Made by a program: the position numbers and the translations under genes
The notes under the pieces: model-generated
The model's input: only the letters and a program-made list of their open reading frames with translations
What the model was told of the DNA's origin: nothing
The model's database searches: none
Part shown: in pieces, positions 55,346 to 64,000 of the stretch
Layout: the number at the start of each line of letters is the position of its first letter
Position numbering within the stretch: position 1 is the stretch's first letter
Assembly (NCBI GenBank): GCA_033398695.1
Contig: CM065815.1
Coordinates: forward strand, 100,840,501 to 100,904,500
Direction: 5' to 3'
Source of the DNA: Orobanche coerulescens
Taxonomy: Eukaryota > Streptophyta > Magnoliopsida > Lamiales > Orobanchaceae
DNA: 64,000 nt

Positions 55346-56749
55346 ATGGACTTTTCCAATACCGAATTCTTGGTTAAGCTACGTGATGCTTTACATGACT
55401 TACCAGAACCTCGACGAGGAGGAGAAGGCTTGTGTTCCCCACGCCTTACTAACGAGTTCGAGTTGAACGAACTTCCGAAGTTCATCGGAGGTACCGATCC
55501 CGAAATTTATTTGGAATGGGAACGTAAGATGGATCGCTTGTTCGAGTTTAAAGGTCTTAACGATGAGAATCGTTGCAAATATGCAATTATCAAGTTGGTT
55601 AAAGACGCTTCAGTTTGGTTCGAATGTAAGAAAAAGCAAAGGACTCGTGCTGGAAAAAAAAAGATCCGTTCGTGGGAGTCGTTGAAAAGAAAACTTCGCA
55701 AGAGATACGTACCTTTCGGCTCGAGTTCGGCTCTCAAAATCATAACACCATCAGCCCCCAACTCGGTTTCTAAAGCTCTCGACTTGCCTAATGAGACGAG
55801 TTTGCTGGAGGTGAGTTGTTTCATTGGCCAAGGGTTCGATCATGTGAAAGATGTTTGCCCGACTCTTGCTACCCGAGACGAGTTAATAGCCGAGGAAGAA
55901 CAAGAAAGGCTAGGCGACATTCTCAAGTTTGATATAGAGGACGAAGGAGAAGAAGAATGTGTAGTTTACGATGCTCCCGATTATGATACAGACTTAGTTC
56001 TTCGTACTTTAGAAACCAAACTGGTTTCAAATGATTTGGAGCATCAGGACGAGTTAACGAGTGAGGAACTCACAAGTATACCTTTTAGTTCTACACAACC
56101 GTCCGTTTCCCGAGCTACAGAAGATGAAGATATTGAGGACAAGGAGATTGTTCCCCAAAATTTCTATGAGGTTATTTCTATTATTGTTAAAAAATTGGAG
56201 GATCCCAATCCAATTGTTCTCATTGATCCGGTTCCTGACACCGACCAACGTGAAAGCAGCGTGGCTGCGTATAATCGGAAAATAGTAAGGGAAGAATTTA
56301 TTATTGAAGGGGGTGAGGATGCGATTTGTGTTCACTTGGCACATGAGTTGGAAATTACTCCGTTAATCCATAAATCATCTTTTCAGGATTCCATTAAGGG
56401 GAATGAAAGACTCCTAGGTACGTCGTTTGTTTCCATTTTGCATGTTGTCCTTTTGGATACGCAATCACATGTTAAAGTCAACATTATGGACGAAAATTAC
56501 ATCTTCAAACCAGGAGGAGTGCAACCATATCCGGAGTACCAACCCTTCTTTCGGGCATTAGAATCAAAAATGAATCTTCTTGAAAAAGAAGGGAATGATG
56601 TGATCAAAACCGAGCATCCAATGAACTACAAGTCAAGTCTTAAAGTTCAAAATCTGGATTTGAGGTCAAATCCTTTGAAAGGGGGAGGGTATGATACGAA
56701 TCGGTCAACATCATCAAGTACAAAAAGAAGATTATCCGACCAAGCTTGA
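55346..56749 (+). CDS. CRM-4 Gag-derived fusion protein (copy 1, intact)
   Basis: 467 residues. Residues 1 to about 123 match CRM-1 Gag (MDFSNTEFLVKLRDALHDLPEP, IGGTDPEIYLEWERKMDRLFEF, IRSWESLKRKLRKRYVP). The next about 94 residues of CRM-1 Gag are deleted, joining at FGSSSA. The zinc knuckle is degenerate (CFIGQGFDHVKDVC, second Cys lost). The acidic linker (EEECVVYDAPDYDT) is kept. From about 240 to 425 the sequence is unlike Gag or Pol and not recognised (KEIVPQNFYEVISIIVKK, GGEDAICVHLAHELEI, VSILHVVLLDTQ). The end, LDLRSNPLKGGGYDT, equals the CRM polyprotein end over the polypurine tract, with 19 residues in the LTR. It is a deletion fusion of Gag and the Pol tail around a foreign middle part. 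Confidence 0.82.
   Translation: MDFSNTEFLVKLRDALHDLPEPRRGGEGLCSPRLTNEFELNELPKFIGGTDPEIYLEWERKMDRLFEFKGLNDENRCKYAIIKLVKDASVWFECKKKQRTRAGKKKIRSWESLKRKLRKRYVPFGSSSALKIITPSAPNSVSKALDLPNETSLLEVSCFIGQGFDHVKDVCPTLATRDELIAEEEQERLGDILKFDIEDEGEEECVVYDAPDYDTDLVLRTLETKLVSNDLEHQDELTSEELTSIPFSSTQPSVSRATEDEDIEDKEIVPQNFYEVISIIVKKLEDPNPIVLIDPVPDTDQRESSVAAYNRKIVREEFIIEGGEDAICVHLAHELEITPLIHKSSFQDSIKGNERLLGTSFVSILHVVLLDTQSHVKVNIMDENYIFKPGGVQPYPEYQPFFRALESKMNLLEKEGNDVIKTEHPMNYKSSLKVQNLDLRSNPLKGGGYDTNRSTSSSTKRRLSDQA
56678..56691 (+). other. Polypurine tract of CRM-4, first internal region
   Basis: AAAGGGGGAGGGTA before LTR2, translated as the KGGGY segment. Confidence 0.83.
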
Positions 56750-57222
56750 TTGAGTCGCAGGCGTACATAAAATCCTCATGCAAAATACACGGGCAAATTA
56801 CCAATTCTCGCGCGCACGATGACTTCATAACTTACTCGTCCGATATCCGATTCAGGTGATTCAAGTGGCCATGGAAAGCTAAGAAAGAGAGCTACAAATC
56901 TTATGAAGACCATAGGACCAAATTCGCAACCATTGGATCCCAAAAATGACAAAACCGACAGCATCAGATTTGGTCCAATATCATGAAGATTTTATCCCTT
57001 TATTTTCTTTGTCCAAGTGGTAGCTAAACAATAAAAGAATGTCCAGCATTTTTTTACAAGAGCAGCAGGATTCTTGGCAAAAGGCGGCTGTCAACTTTCA
57101 ACTTGGAGACAAAGCCCAGCTTTTACTTTTGTTTGCAAGTGACATGGGGAACCTTTTATTATCTTTTCATTATTTTAAGAACAGCTTGTATTAGTTTAGT
57201 TTATCCTGTCAGGTTACTTTTA

Positions 57223-57233
57223 CCTATAAATAG
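57223..57233 (+). promoter_or_regulatory. TATA box of CRM-4 LTR2
   Basis: CCTATAAATAG, as in LTR1. Confidence 0.68.
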
Positions 57234-57334
57234 TGGCAGTAGAGTTGTAATGAAGCAGATTTGAACGTAAAAAGAAATAAGAATACACTTTGTGTTTTCT
57301 CTTGGTGAATGCTTTTCATCGAAACGATTTTTTT

Positions 57335-57419
57335 ATTCGTTTTCGAGTATTAATCCGATTGATTCTCAATAGGTCTTGAGAAGAAATCACTTTATCGAAT
57401 TATAGGTCTAATTCGATAA
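57335..57419 (+). other. Stem-loop LTR element (CRM-4 LTR2), SL1 damaged
   Basis: SL2 at 57363-57382 and SL3 at 57392-57419 are perfect with loops TAGGTC. SL1 lacks ACGCG (ATTCGTTTTCGAG remains), so only two hairpins can form as read. Confidence 0.7.
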
Positions 57420-58247
57420 AACAAGCTGTTCTGTCTGTTTGATATTCTTCTTGTTTTCGTCTGATTTTATTCTTGTCCGATATTGTTACTACATCCGATA
57501 TTACCTCCATATTCATACGTTCGATTTATCATATTCCACTTGTTTTTCTTTTCACCCGTGAATTTTACTTCCGCTATATACATATCTATTCCGATCGAGA
57601 TCACATACATATTCCGATCAGAAGTCGGATCTAATTTGATAAACGCCTTGTGCTTGTTCTTATTCGCCCGAATTTCCATACTTTCGGACGATTCTTACAT
57701 TGTTCCACACTTAGATTTATTGTTCGTGTTTCCTGTTCACAAAAGACATTTCCCTTACACGCGATACATGCTTGTATCCGATCGGGATTTCCTGTCATAA
57801 GTGTTGTTCGTTCTCCAGAATAGTTCGGAATCATCTTGTTCGTTGTCGCTGTAGAGATTCTCTTTGTTAAATCATTGCTGTTCGGGCTAACTGTATCGAC
57901 GATTCTTCTTTGTTCGGAAGTCTTTGTATCGAGCGAACCTTGCTGTCCGTTATTCTTTGTATCGAGCGAACCTTGCTGTTGAAGTCTTTATGTATCGGCC
58001 TTGTCTGCTGTTGGGCTAGCTGTGTCGGCGAAGTCTTCTTTGTCGGGCCATGTGGGCGTGTTCTTTGTTCGTCCTTGTTCGTTCGGTCACTGTTTGATTA
58101 CGGGTGGTAGCTTTCCGTTAGTGCTGTGTCGACGGGTTGTTGCCTTCAATTACAGCCTGAGCTGTTTGATTCATTTCGGCTGAGTGCTGTTCGCTACCGC
58201 ACGTGAAATAGTCTTCCGCTGTACCGATAGAGAATTCGTATCATAAG

Positions 58248-58260
58248 TGGTATCGGAGCC
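58248..58260 (+). other. Primer-binding site of CRM-4, second internal region
   Basis: TGGTATCGGAGCC, 4 nt after LTR2. Confidence 0.82.
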
Positions 58261-58564
58261 CAAGGTCATCTCCTTGGGCGATTTATTCAACGAATTTTTA
58301 GTTGAAGTATTTAGTCACCTTCTTGGGTTGTTCTTCACGGTTAGAAGAATTTTTGCATAACATTGGCAGATTAGCGTAGTCGGAAGAAAATAAAGTTTCC
58401 CGTGGATTCGACCGTTGGATCGTCACTAAATTTTGACAGAGGTAAGCCAACTCATTGAACTACAGTCTGAACGGTGCAGATCAGATTCTTTGATCATCTT
58501 CTTGGTTCATTCTTCACGGATTTCTTGGCAAATTTTCTGTTCGATTTCTTGATCATTAGAAGAG

Positions 58565-59968
58565 ATGGACTTTTCCAATACCGAATTCTTGGTTAAGCTA
58601 CGTGATGCTTTACATGACTTACCAGAACCTCGACGAGGAGGAGAAGGCTTGTGTTCCCCACGCCTTACTAACGAGTTCGAGTTGAACGAACTTCCGAAGT
58701 TCATCGGAGGTACCGATCCCGAAATTTATTTGGAATGGGAACGTAAGATGGATCGCTTGTTCGAGTTTAAAGGTCTTAACGATGAGAAGCGTTGCAAATA
58801 TGCAATTATCAAGTTGGTTAAAGACGCTTGACTTTGGTTCGAATGTAAGAAAAAGCAAAGGACTCGTGCTGGAAAAAAAAAGATCCGTTCGTGGGAGTCG
58901 TTGAAAAGAAAACTTCGCAAGAGATACGTACCTTTCGGCTCGAGTTCGGCTCTCAAAATCATAACACCATCAGCCCCCAACTCGGTTTCTAAAGCTCTCG
59001 ACTTGCCTAATGAGACGAGTTTGCTGGAGGTGAGTTGTTTCATTGGCCAAGGGTTCGATCATGTGAAAGATGTTTGCCCGACTCTTGCTACCCGAGACGA
59101 GTTAATAGCCGAGGAAGAACAAGAAAGGCTAGGCGACATTCTCAAGTTTGATATAGAGGACGAAGGAGAAGAAGAATGTGTAGTTTACGATGCTCCCGAT
59201 TATGATACAGACTTAGTTCTTCGTACTTTAGAAACCAAACTGGTTTCAAATGATTTGGAGCATCAGGACGAGTTAACGAGTGAGGAACTCACAAGTACAC
59301 CTTTTAGTTCTACACAACCGTCCGTTTCCCGAGCTACAGAAGATGAAGATATTGAGGACAAGGAGATTGTTCCCCAAAATTTCTATGAGGTTATTTCTAT
59401 TATTGTTAAAAAATTGGAGGATCCCAATCCAATTGTTCTCATTGATCCGGTTCCTGACACCGACCAACGTGAAAGCAGCGTGGCTGCGTATAATCGGAAA
59501 ATAGTAAGGGAAGAATTTATTATTGAAGGGGGTGAGGATGCGATTTGTGTTCACTTGGCACATGAGTTGGAAATTACTCCGTTAATCCATAAATCATCTT
59601 TTCAGGATTCCATTAAGGGGAATGAAAGACTCCTAGGTACGTCGTTTGTTTCCATTTTGCATGTTGTCCTTTTGGATACGCAATCACAGGTTAAAGTCAA
59701 CATTATGGACGAAAATTACATCTTCAAACCAGGAGGAGTGCAACCATATCCGGAGTACCAACCCTTCTTTCGGGCATTAGAATCAAGAATGAATCTTCTT
59801 GAAAAAGAAGGGAATGATGTGATCAAAACCGAGCATCCAATGAACTACAAGTCAAGTCTTAAAGTTCAAAATCTGGATTTGAGGTCAAATCCTTTGAAAG
59901 GGGGAGGGTATGATACGAATCGGTCAACATCATCAAGTACAAAAAGAAGATTATCCGACCAAGCTTGA
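58565..59968 (+). pseudogene. CRM-4 Gag-derived fusion protein (copy 2, one stop)
   Basis: Same protein as copy 1, interrupted by TGA at 58829-58831: copy 1 reads GCTTCAGTTTGG and copy 2 GCTTGACTTTGG. Beyond the stop the frame stays open to 59968. Only about four other substitutions were noticed in the internal region (for example GAGAAT to GAGAAG, TCACATG to TCACAGG). The lesion changes CAGT to GACT and belongs to the CAG/CTG-type discrepancies of the window, so it may be a sequence error. Confidence 0.82.
59897..59910 (+). other. Polypurine tract of CRM-4, second internal region
   Basis: AAAGGGGGAGGGTA before LTR3. Confidence 0.83.
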
Positions 59969-60441
59969 TTGAGTCGCAGGCGTACATAAAATCCTCATGC
60001 AAAATACACGGGCAAATTACCAATTCTCGCGCGCACGATGACTTCATAACTTACTCGTCCGATATCCGATTCAGGTGATTCAAGTGGCCATGGAAAGCTA
60101 AGAAAGAGAGCTACAAATCTTATGAAGACCATAGGACCAAATTCGCAACCATTGGATCCCAAAAATGACAAAACCGACAGCATCAGATTTGGTCCAATAT
60201 CATGAAGATTTTATCCCTTTATTTTCTTTGTCCAAGTGGTAGCTAAACAATAAAAGAATGTCCAGCATTTTTTTACAAAAGTAGCAGGATTCTTGGCAAA
60301 AGGCGGCTGTCAACTTTCAACTTGGAGACAAAGCCCAGCTTTTACTTTTGTTTGCAAGTGACATGGGGAACCTTTTATTATCTTTTCATTATTTTAAGAA
60401 CAGCTTGTATTAGTTTAGTTTATCCTGTCAGGTTACTTTTA

Positions 60442-60452
60442 CCTATAAATAG
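60442..60452 (+). promoter_or_regulatory. TATA box of CRM-4 LTR3
   Basis: CCTATAAATAG, as in LTR1 and LTR2. Confidence 0.68.
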
Positions 60453-60553
60453 TGGCAGTAGAGTTGTAATGAAGCAGATTTGAACGTAAAAAGAAATAAG
60501 AATACACTTTGTGTTTTCTCTTGGTGAATGCTTTTCATCGAAACCTGATTTTT

Positions 60554-60643
60554 ATTCGACGCGTTTTCGAGTATTAATCCGATTGATTCTCAATAGGTCT
60601 TGAGAAGAAATCACTTTATCGAATTATAGGTCTAATTCGATAA
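60554..60643 (+). other. Three-stem-loop LTR element (CRM-4 LTR3)
   Basis: SL1 at 60554-60572, SL2 at 60587-60606, SL3 at 60616-60643. Identical in structure to LTR1. Confidence 0.77.
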
Positions 60644-61476
60644 AACAACTGTTCCTGTCCTGTTTCGATATTCTTCTTGTTTTCGATACAGTTTTATTCT
60701 TGTCCGATATTGTTACTACATCCGATATTACCTCCATATTCATACGTTCGATTTATCATATTCCACTTGTTTTTCTTTTCACCCGTGAATTTTGCTTCCG
60801 CTATATACATATCTATTCCGATCGAGATCACATACATATTCCGATCAGAAGTCGGATCTAATTTGATAAACGCCTTGTGCTTGTTCTTGTTCGCCCGAAT
60901 TTCCATACTTTCGGACGATTCTTACATTGTTCCACACTTAGATTTATTGTTCGTGTTTCCTGTTCACAAAAGACATTTCCCTTACACGCGATACATGCTT
61001 GTATCCGATCGGGATTTCCTGTCATAAGTGTTGTTCGTTCTCCAGAATAGTTCGGAATCATCTTGTTCGTTGTCGCTGTAGAGATTCTCTTTGTTTGCAT
61101 TCTTTGTTCGGGCTAACTTTGTATCGGCGATTCTTCTTTGTTCGGAAGTCTTTATGTCGGCGAACCTTGCTGTCCGTTATTCTTGTATCAAGCGAACCTT
61201 GCTGTTCGGAAGTCTTTGTATCGACGCATTCTGCTTTGACCAGGCTGTGTCGAGCGAGTCTTCTTTATTGAGCTAGCATGTGGGCGTGTTCTTCATTCGT
61301 CCTTGTTCGTTCGGTCACTGTTTGATTACGGGTGGTAGCTTTCCGTTAGTGCTGTGTCGACGGGTTGTTGCCTTCAATTACAGCCTGAGCTGTTTGATTC
61401 ATTTCGGCTGAGTGTTGTTCGCTACCGCACGTGAAATAGTCTTCCGCTGTACCGATCGAGAATTCGTATCACCGAA

Positions 61477-62625
61477 TACCTCTCTCGCTTTTAAAAAACC
61501 CAACCGATTGCCCATTCACAAGGAAATACAATTTTTAATAAAATTAATCCAGACAGTAGAAAAACCAAAGCTAGACATTACTTGAAATATGAAATTCCAA
61601 TTAATCCTATCATATGCTTTTTCCATGTCAAGTTTAATAATAGTATTGGTAATCGAAAGCGAGATGTCATGAGTAACCTCGTGGGCCGTCAAAATATTAT
61701 CCGTGATATTTCTACCTTTGATGAAACCCGATTGGTCAGGATTAATCATAGAGGGCAGAATTTTGCCAAGTCTCATGCTAAGAATTTTCGAAATGATTTT
61801 ATAAGTAGTGTTACACAGACTAATCGGCCGAAAATCTTTCCACGATCTAGGATTGTTGTTTTTAGGAATAAGTGTAATAGTGGTCGTAGTAAAAGCACGT
61901 GGAATCGGAAAAACACAGAAAAAATCAGAAACGGCTTCTAAAACATCCCAGCACACAATATCCCAGCAACTTTGGAAAAATTTAATATTGAAACCGTCAG
62001 GCCCAGCAATACTATCCCCGTCTATGTCAAAGACACAAACCTTAATTTCATCAATGGTGGGAATAAGACACGGACTATTATTTTGATCATGCGAGATAAT
62101 ATTCGGCACAACCCGAGGGTCAATGTCGTCAAGAAAATGATTTTGCTCCGCAAAACAATTAGAGAATTAAGAGACCATGGAGTTATAAATTTCCTAGGGA
62201 TCCGTGATAGTACTACCACTATCCCGAATTTCATGAATAAAGTCTCTCTGTCTTTTCTGTTTCACTAAATTGTGAAAGAATTTGCTATTCCTCTCACCTT
62301 CAAACGTCCATTTTATATTAGATTTTTGTTTCCAACAATCCTCCTCCATGGACAGAATAAGGGTAAGGTTGGCGTTCATTTTTTTAAGGTGGATGAGATT
62401 GGTAGTGGAAGGATGTTGGTCAAACCCATTTTCGGCAACTTCCACCGCATACTGGGCCTGATCAATTTGAGAAAAAATATTACCGAAAATAACCTGATTC
62501 CACTCCTTAAGGGTGTATTTTAACCTCGATAGCTTTTCCAAAAGTTTAAACATCCCTGTAGCATTGGTAAGGAGGTCCCAAGACTTTTTTACAGTTGGTA
62601 AAAAAAGATGGTTCCCTAACCACAT
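61477..62625 (-). pseudogene. LINE RT (upstream half) and linker
   Basis: 62194-62625 is the linker between endonuclease and RT (VKQKRQRDFIHEI). 61516-62109 holds the RT fingers and first catalytic block: GPDGFNIKFFQSCWD, ITLIPKNNNPRSWKDFRPISLCN, INPDQSGFIKGRNITDNI and IIKLDMEKAYDRINW, whose Asp is catalytic. It ends YFLVNGQSVGFFKSERGIR at the CRM-4 insertion point. A stop and a frame change separate the two frames near 62110-62195. Confidence 0.86.
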
Positions 62626-63345
62626 ATTTTGAAATCTGAAAGAAGCCTTGGGTTTAAAGGATTTAGGGCTAAATTGACAAAATAAAGAGTTGTGATCAGA
62701 TCGATACTTAGGAAGATGCCTAATGGAGGAGCACGGGAAAGCACTGTATCAAGCCGGGGAGAACAAGATCCTATCCAACCATTGCCACACACCATCCCTG
62801 TACCAGGTGAAAGGGGTGCCCATGAATCCACCATCAGATAGGTTGCAATGTAATAGAGCATCATTGAACTTTTCCCTATCTGATTGGATCGGGACAACCC
62901 CTCCTTTTTTCTCGTCAGGTTGGAGGATAATGTTGAAATCTCCCCCAACCATCCAAGGGAGATGGATTTGACTCACAAAGAGAAGATCATCCCACAGGTC
63001 CCTTCTCTCGATTCTGGTATGCCTCCCGTACACCACAGTTAAAAGGAATGAAGTGGGGAGGGAGTTACAAAAAACTTCCACATGTAACATTTGATCCTTA
63101 TTATTAAGAATCTTGACGTGAGTGTCAGTCCTTGAAAAGCCATATATGATTACTAACATTCGCACACACATTAGAAAATCCAAATTTCTGGAGAAAATAA
63201 TTAGGGTCTAAATCAACTTTTGGTTCAATAAGAGCCAATATGTTGAACTTGTGCTTTCTTTTTAACATACAAAGTTTGTTTTGGGTAGGTTTGTTGCCAA
63301 TACCTCTAATATTCCAAAAAAGTGTACTAATCATTATGGATAGCT
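62616..63345 (-). pseudogene. LINE endonuclease (APE type), frameshifted
   Basis: Starts at MISTLFWNIRGIGNKPTQ (near 63345), the typical N-terminus of plant LINE ORF2, with ILALIEPKV (catalytic Glu) following. A frameshift near 63135 moves to the frame 62749-63183, which has LTVVYG, WMVGGDFNIIL (GDFN active-site box) and GGFMGTPFTWYRDG. Another shift near 62750 leads to the frame 62616-62948. This enzyme nicks target DNA for insertion in intact elements. Confidence 0.84.
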
Positions 63346-63349
63346 CCAC

Positions 63350-63989
63350 TCCTAGTCCTCTTTTTATTATATTGAAAGGTTGGTGATAATCTTTTGATTT
63401 TCCATGTCTGCCCATTTTAATCGGGAGCCCGAGAATTGGATTTTTATGATTTTCCTTAAAAGGAATGATTTCAGTTCCAATCGGGTTAAAATTTGTGTCA
63501 ATATGATCAGACAAGGATTGTCCAAACAAGGACTGCCTGGAGTATGCAGACCCGTCCGAGTTGTAGTTTTCTGAACCTGCAAAATATTCGGTAGAAGAGT
63601 TAGAAAGTTCAGCAATACTATTAGTCATGATGGCCTCATAATCCTCCCCACAAATATTGAGCACACTTTCCTGCAGTTCAGTATCACAAATAGAGGGTTC
63701 ACATATAGATTTTAATTTTTTTTCCCCATTAATACAGGGCTGGTGAGCATTATTTTTCCCCCTCCTCTAAAAGATTCACCTCGACTAGGCCTGAGGGGTC
63801 AAAAGGACAATTATCATGTTTCAAATTCTTTAATGGGGGATCCAACACCAAATCATCTGACTGCGAAAGAATCTGAAAAGAGTTCGAAATAGCCAAAGAA
63901 GCATTTTCCGATTGTGGCTCCAAGGGCAGGTTTGGGGAGGGAGTTTCCTCCTCATTTTCTAACACCGCAAACATATTTCTCGTATCCAC
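63350..63989 (-). pseudogene. LINE ORF1-like region, partial
   Basis: Two open stretches upstream of the endonuclease: 63750-63989 (MDTRNMFAVLENEEE, 79 residues) and the N-terminal part of 63125-63664 (MLNICGEDYEAIMTN...). Neither carries a recognisable RNA-binding or zinc-knuckle motif in the visible part. Position and orientation suggest the C-terminal part of LINE ORF1; the rest lies outside the window. Confidence 0.45.
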
Positions 63990-64000
63990 CTGCGCTCCCT

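Larger units (their letters stand above)
56692..58243 (+). repeat. CRM-4 LTR2 (middle)
   Basis: 1552 bp; shared by both internal regions. TATA box at 57223-57233. It matches LTR3 better than LTR1 at several single-base sites (CAACATCATC, GGCCATGG, TTCGCAACC). It has many alterations at CAG/CTG sites near 57325-57470 and 57870-58075. Confidence 0.9.
53469..61471 (+). mobile_element. CRM-4: tandem non-autonomous CRM-type element (LTR-int-LTR-int-LTR)
   Basis: 8003 bp with one target duplication CCGAA (53464-53468 and 61472-61476) around three LTRs (1556, 1552 and 1561 bp) and two internal regions of 1667 bp each. The single duplication shows one integration event followed by unequal recombination, or integration of an already tandem DNA. 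The internal regions encode a Gag-derived protein and no enzymes. U3 and TATA are homologous to those of CRM-1. Confidence 0.92.
59911..61471 (+). repeat. CRM-4 LTR3
   Basis: 1561 bp, ending GAGAATTCGTATCA before CCGAA. TATA box at 60442-60452. The short-repeat region near 61090-61290 is altered relative to LTR1. Confidence 0.9.
51163..64000 (-). mobile_element. LINE (L1-type, with RNase H), interrupted by CRM-4 and running off the window
   Basis: The 3' end is marked by a run of 12 T on the plus strand (51163-51174), a poly(A) tail on the minus strand, joined directly to satellite. Going upstream on the minus strand are RNase H, zinc-binding RT-associated domain, RT, endonuclease and ORF1-like sequence, reaching past 64000. 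CRM-4 (53469-61471) splits the RT precisely between the codons for GIR and QGDPLSP, with duplication CCGAA. Several frameshifts show it is dead. Confidence 0.88.

Overview
The window is repeat DNA from a plant nuclear genome, probably a eudicot and probably centromeric or pericentromeric. No host gene, rRNA or tRNA gene was recognised. The evidence is: plant Ty3/gypsy polyproteins with initiator-Met-tRNA primer sites, a LINE with a plant-type C-terminal RNase H, a Tourist-like MITE, and a modular satellite (about 142 bp plus n x 58 bp) that all of these interrupt. The two autonomous Ty3/gypsy families look like CRM-clade chromoviruses: the polyprotein runs through the polypurine tract into the 3' LTR and ends in a tail encoded by the LTR. 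CRM elements are the typical centromeric retrotransposons of plants.

Layout. Satellite 1-760. CRM-1a (minus strand) 766-6896. Satellite. CRM-2a (plus) 7425-13350. Satellite to 14423. Truncated Tekay/Del-like integrase plus LTR (plus) 14424-17421. Copia-like LTR fragment 17422-18796. Non-coding long-LTR element TEK-F (minus) from 18797, in the order LTR-internal-LTR-internal; its second LTR is split by non-autonomous CRM-3 (23637-34140), whose own 5' LTR is split by CRM-2b (26634-33191). Truncated MITE 37920-38330. Satellite. Solo LTR TEK-E 38450-47473, split by CRM-1b (38617-44783). Satellite 47474-51162 with a full MITE at 49747-50295. LINE (minus) 51163 to beyond 64000, split inside its reverse transcriptase by a tandem non-autonomous element CRM-4 (LTR-int-LTR-int-LTR, 53469-61471). 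Six insertions have exact 5-bp target duplications (AAAAT, GTTGT, GTAAC, CTTTC, ACAAC, CCGAA) and the solo LTR has AATCT.

How the parts work together. CRM-1 and CRM-2 encode Gag, protease, reverse transcriptase, RNase H and integrase, all with interruptions. CRM-3 and CRM-4 keep LTRs, primer site, polypurine tract and a Gag-derived ORF but no enzymes, so they must have been mobilised in trans. CRM-4 shares its U3 and TATA region with CRM-1, which suggests CRM-1 as its helper.

Main discovery candidate. All 13 CRM-type LTRs, from four families with otherwise different LTRs, carry a block of about 90 nt some 115-150 nt downstream of the TATA box. It can fold into three hairpins. Two adjacent hairpins have the identical hexaloop UAGGUC in 26 of 26 cases, and their stems differ between families by a compensatory G-C to A-U change and G-U wobbles. 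It looks like a conserved RNA element, possibly for packaging or dimerisation, and both autonomous and non-autonomous elements retain it.

Caution on coding breaks. Differences between sister copies cluster at CAG/CTG sites, with recurrent changes such as CAGCA to CAAAGA. Some frameshifts may therefore be sequence-consensus errors rather than real mutations. All comparisons were made by eye.
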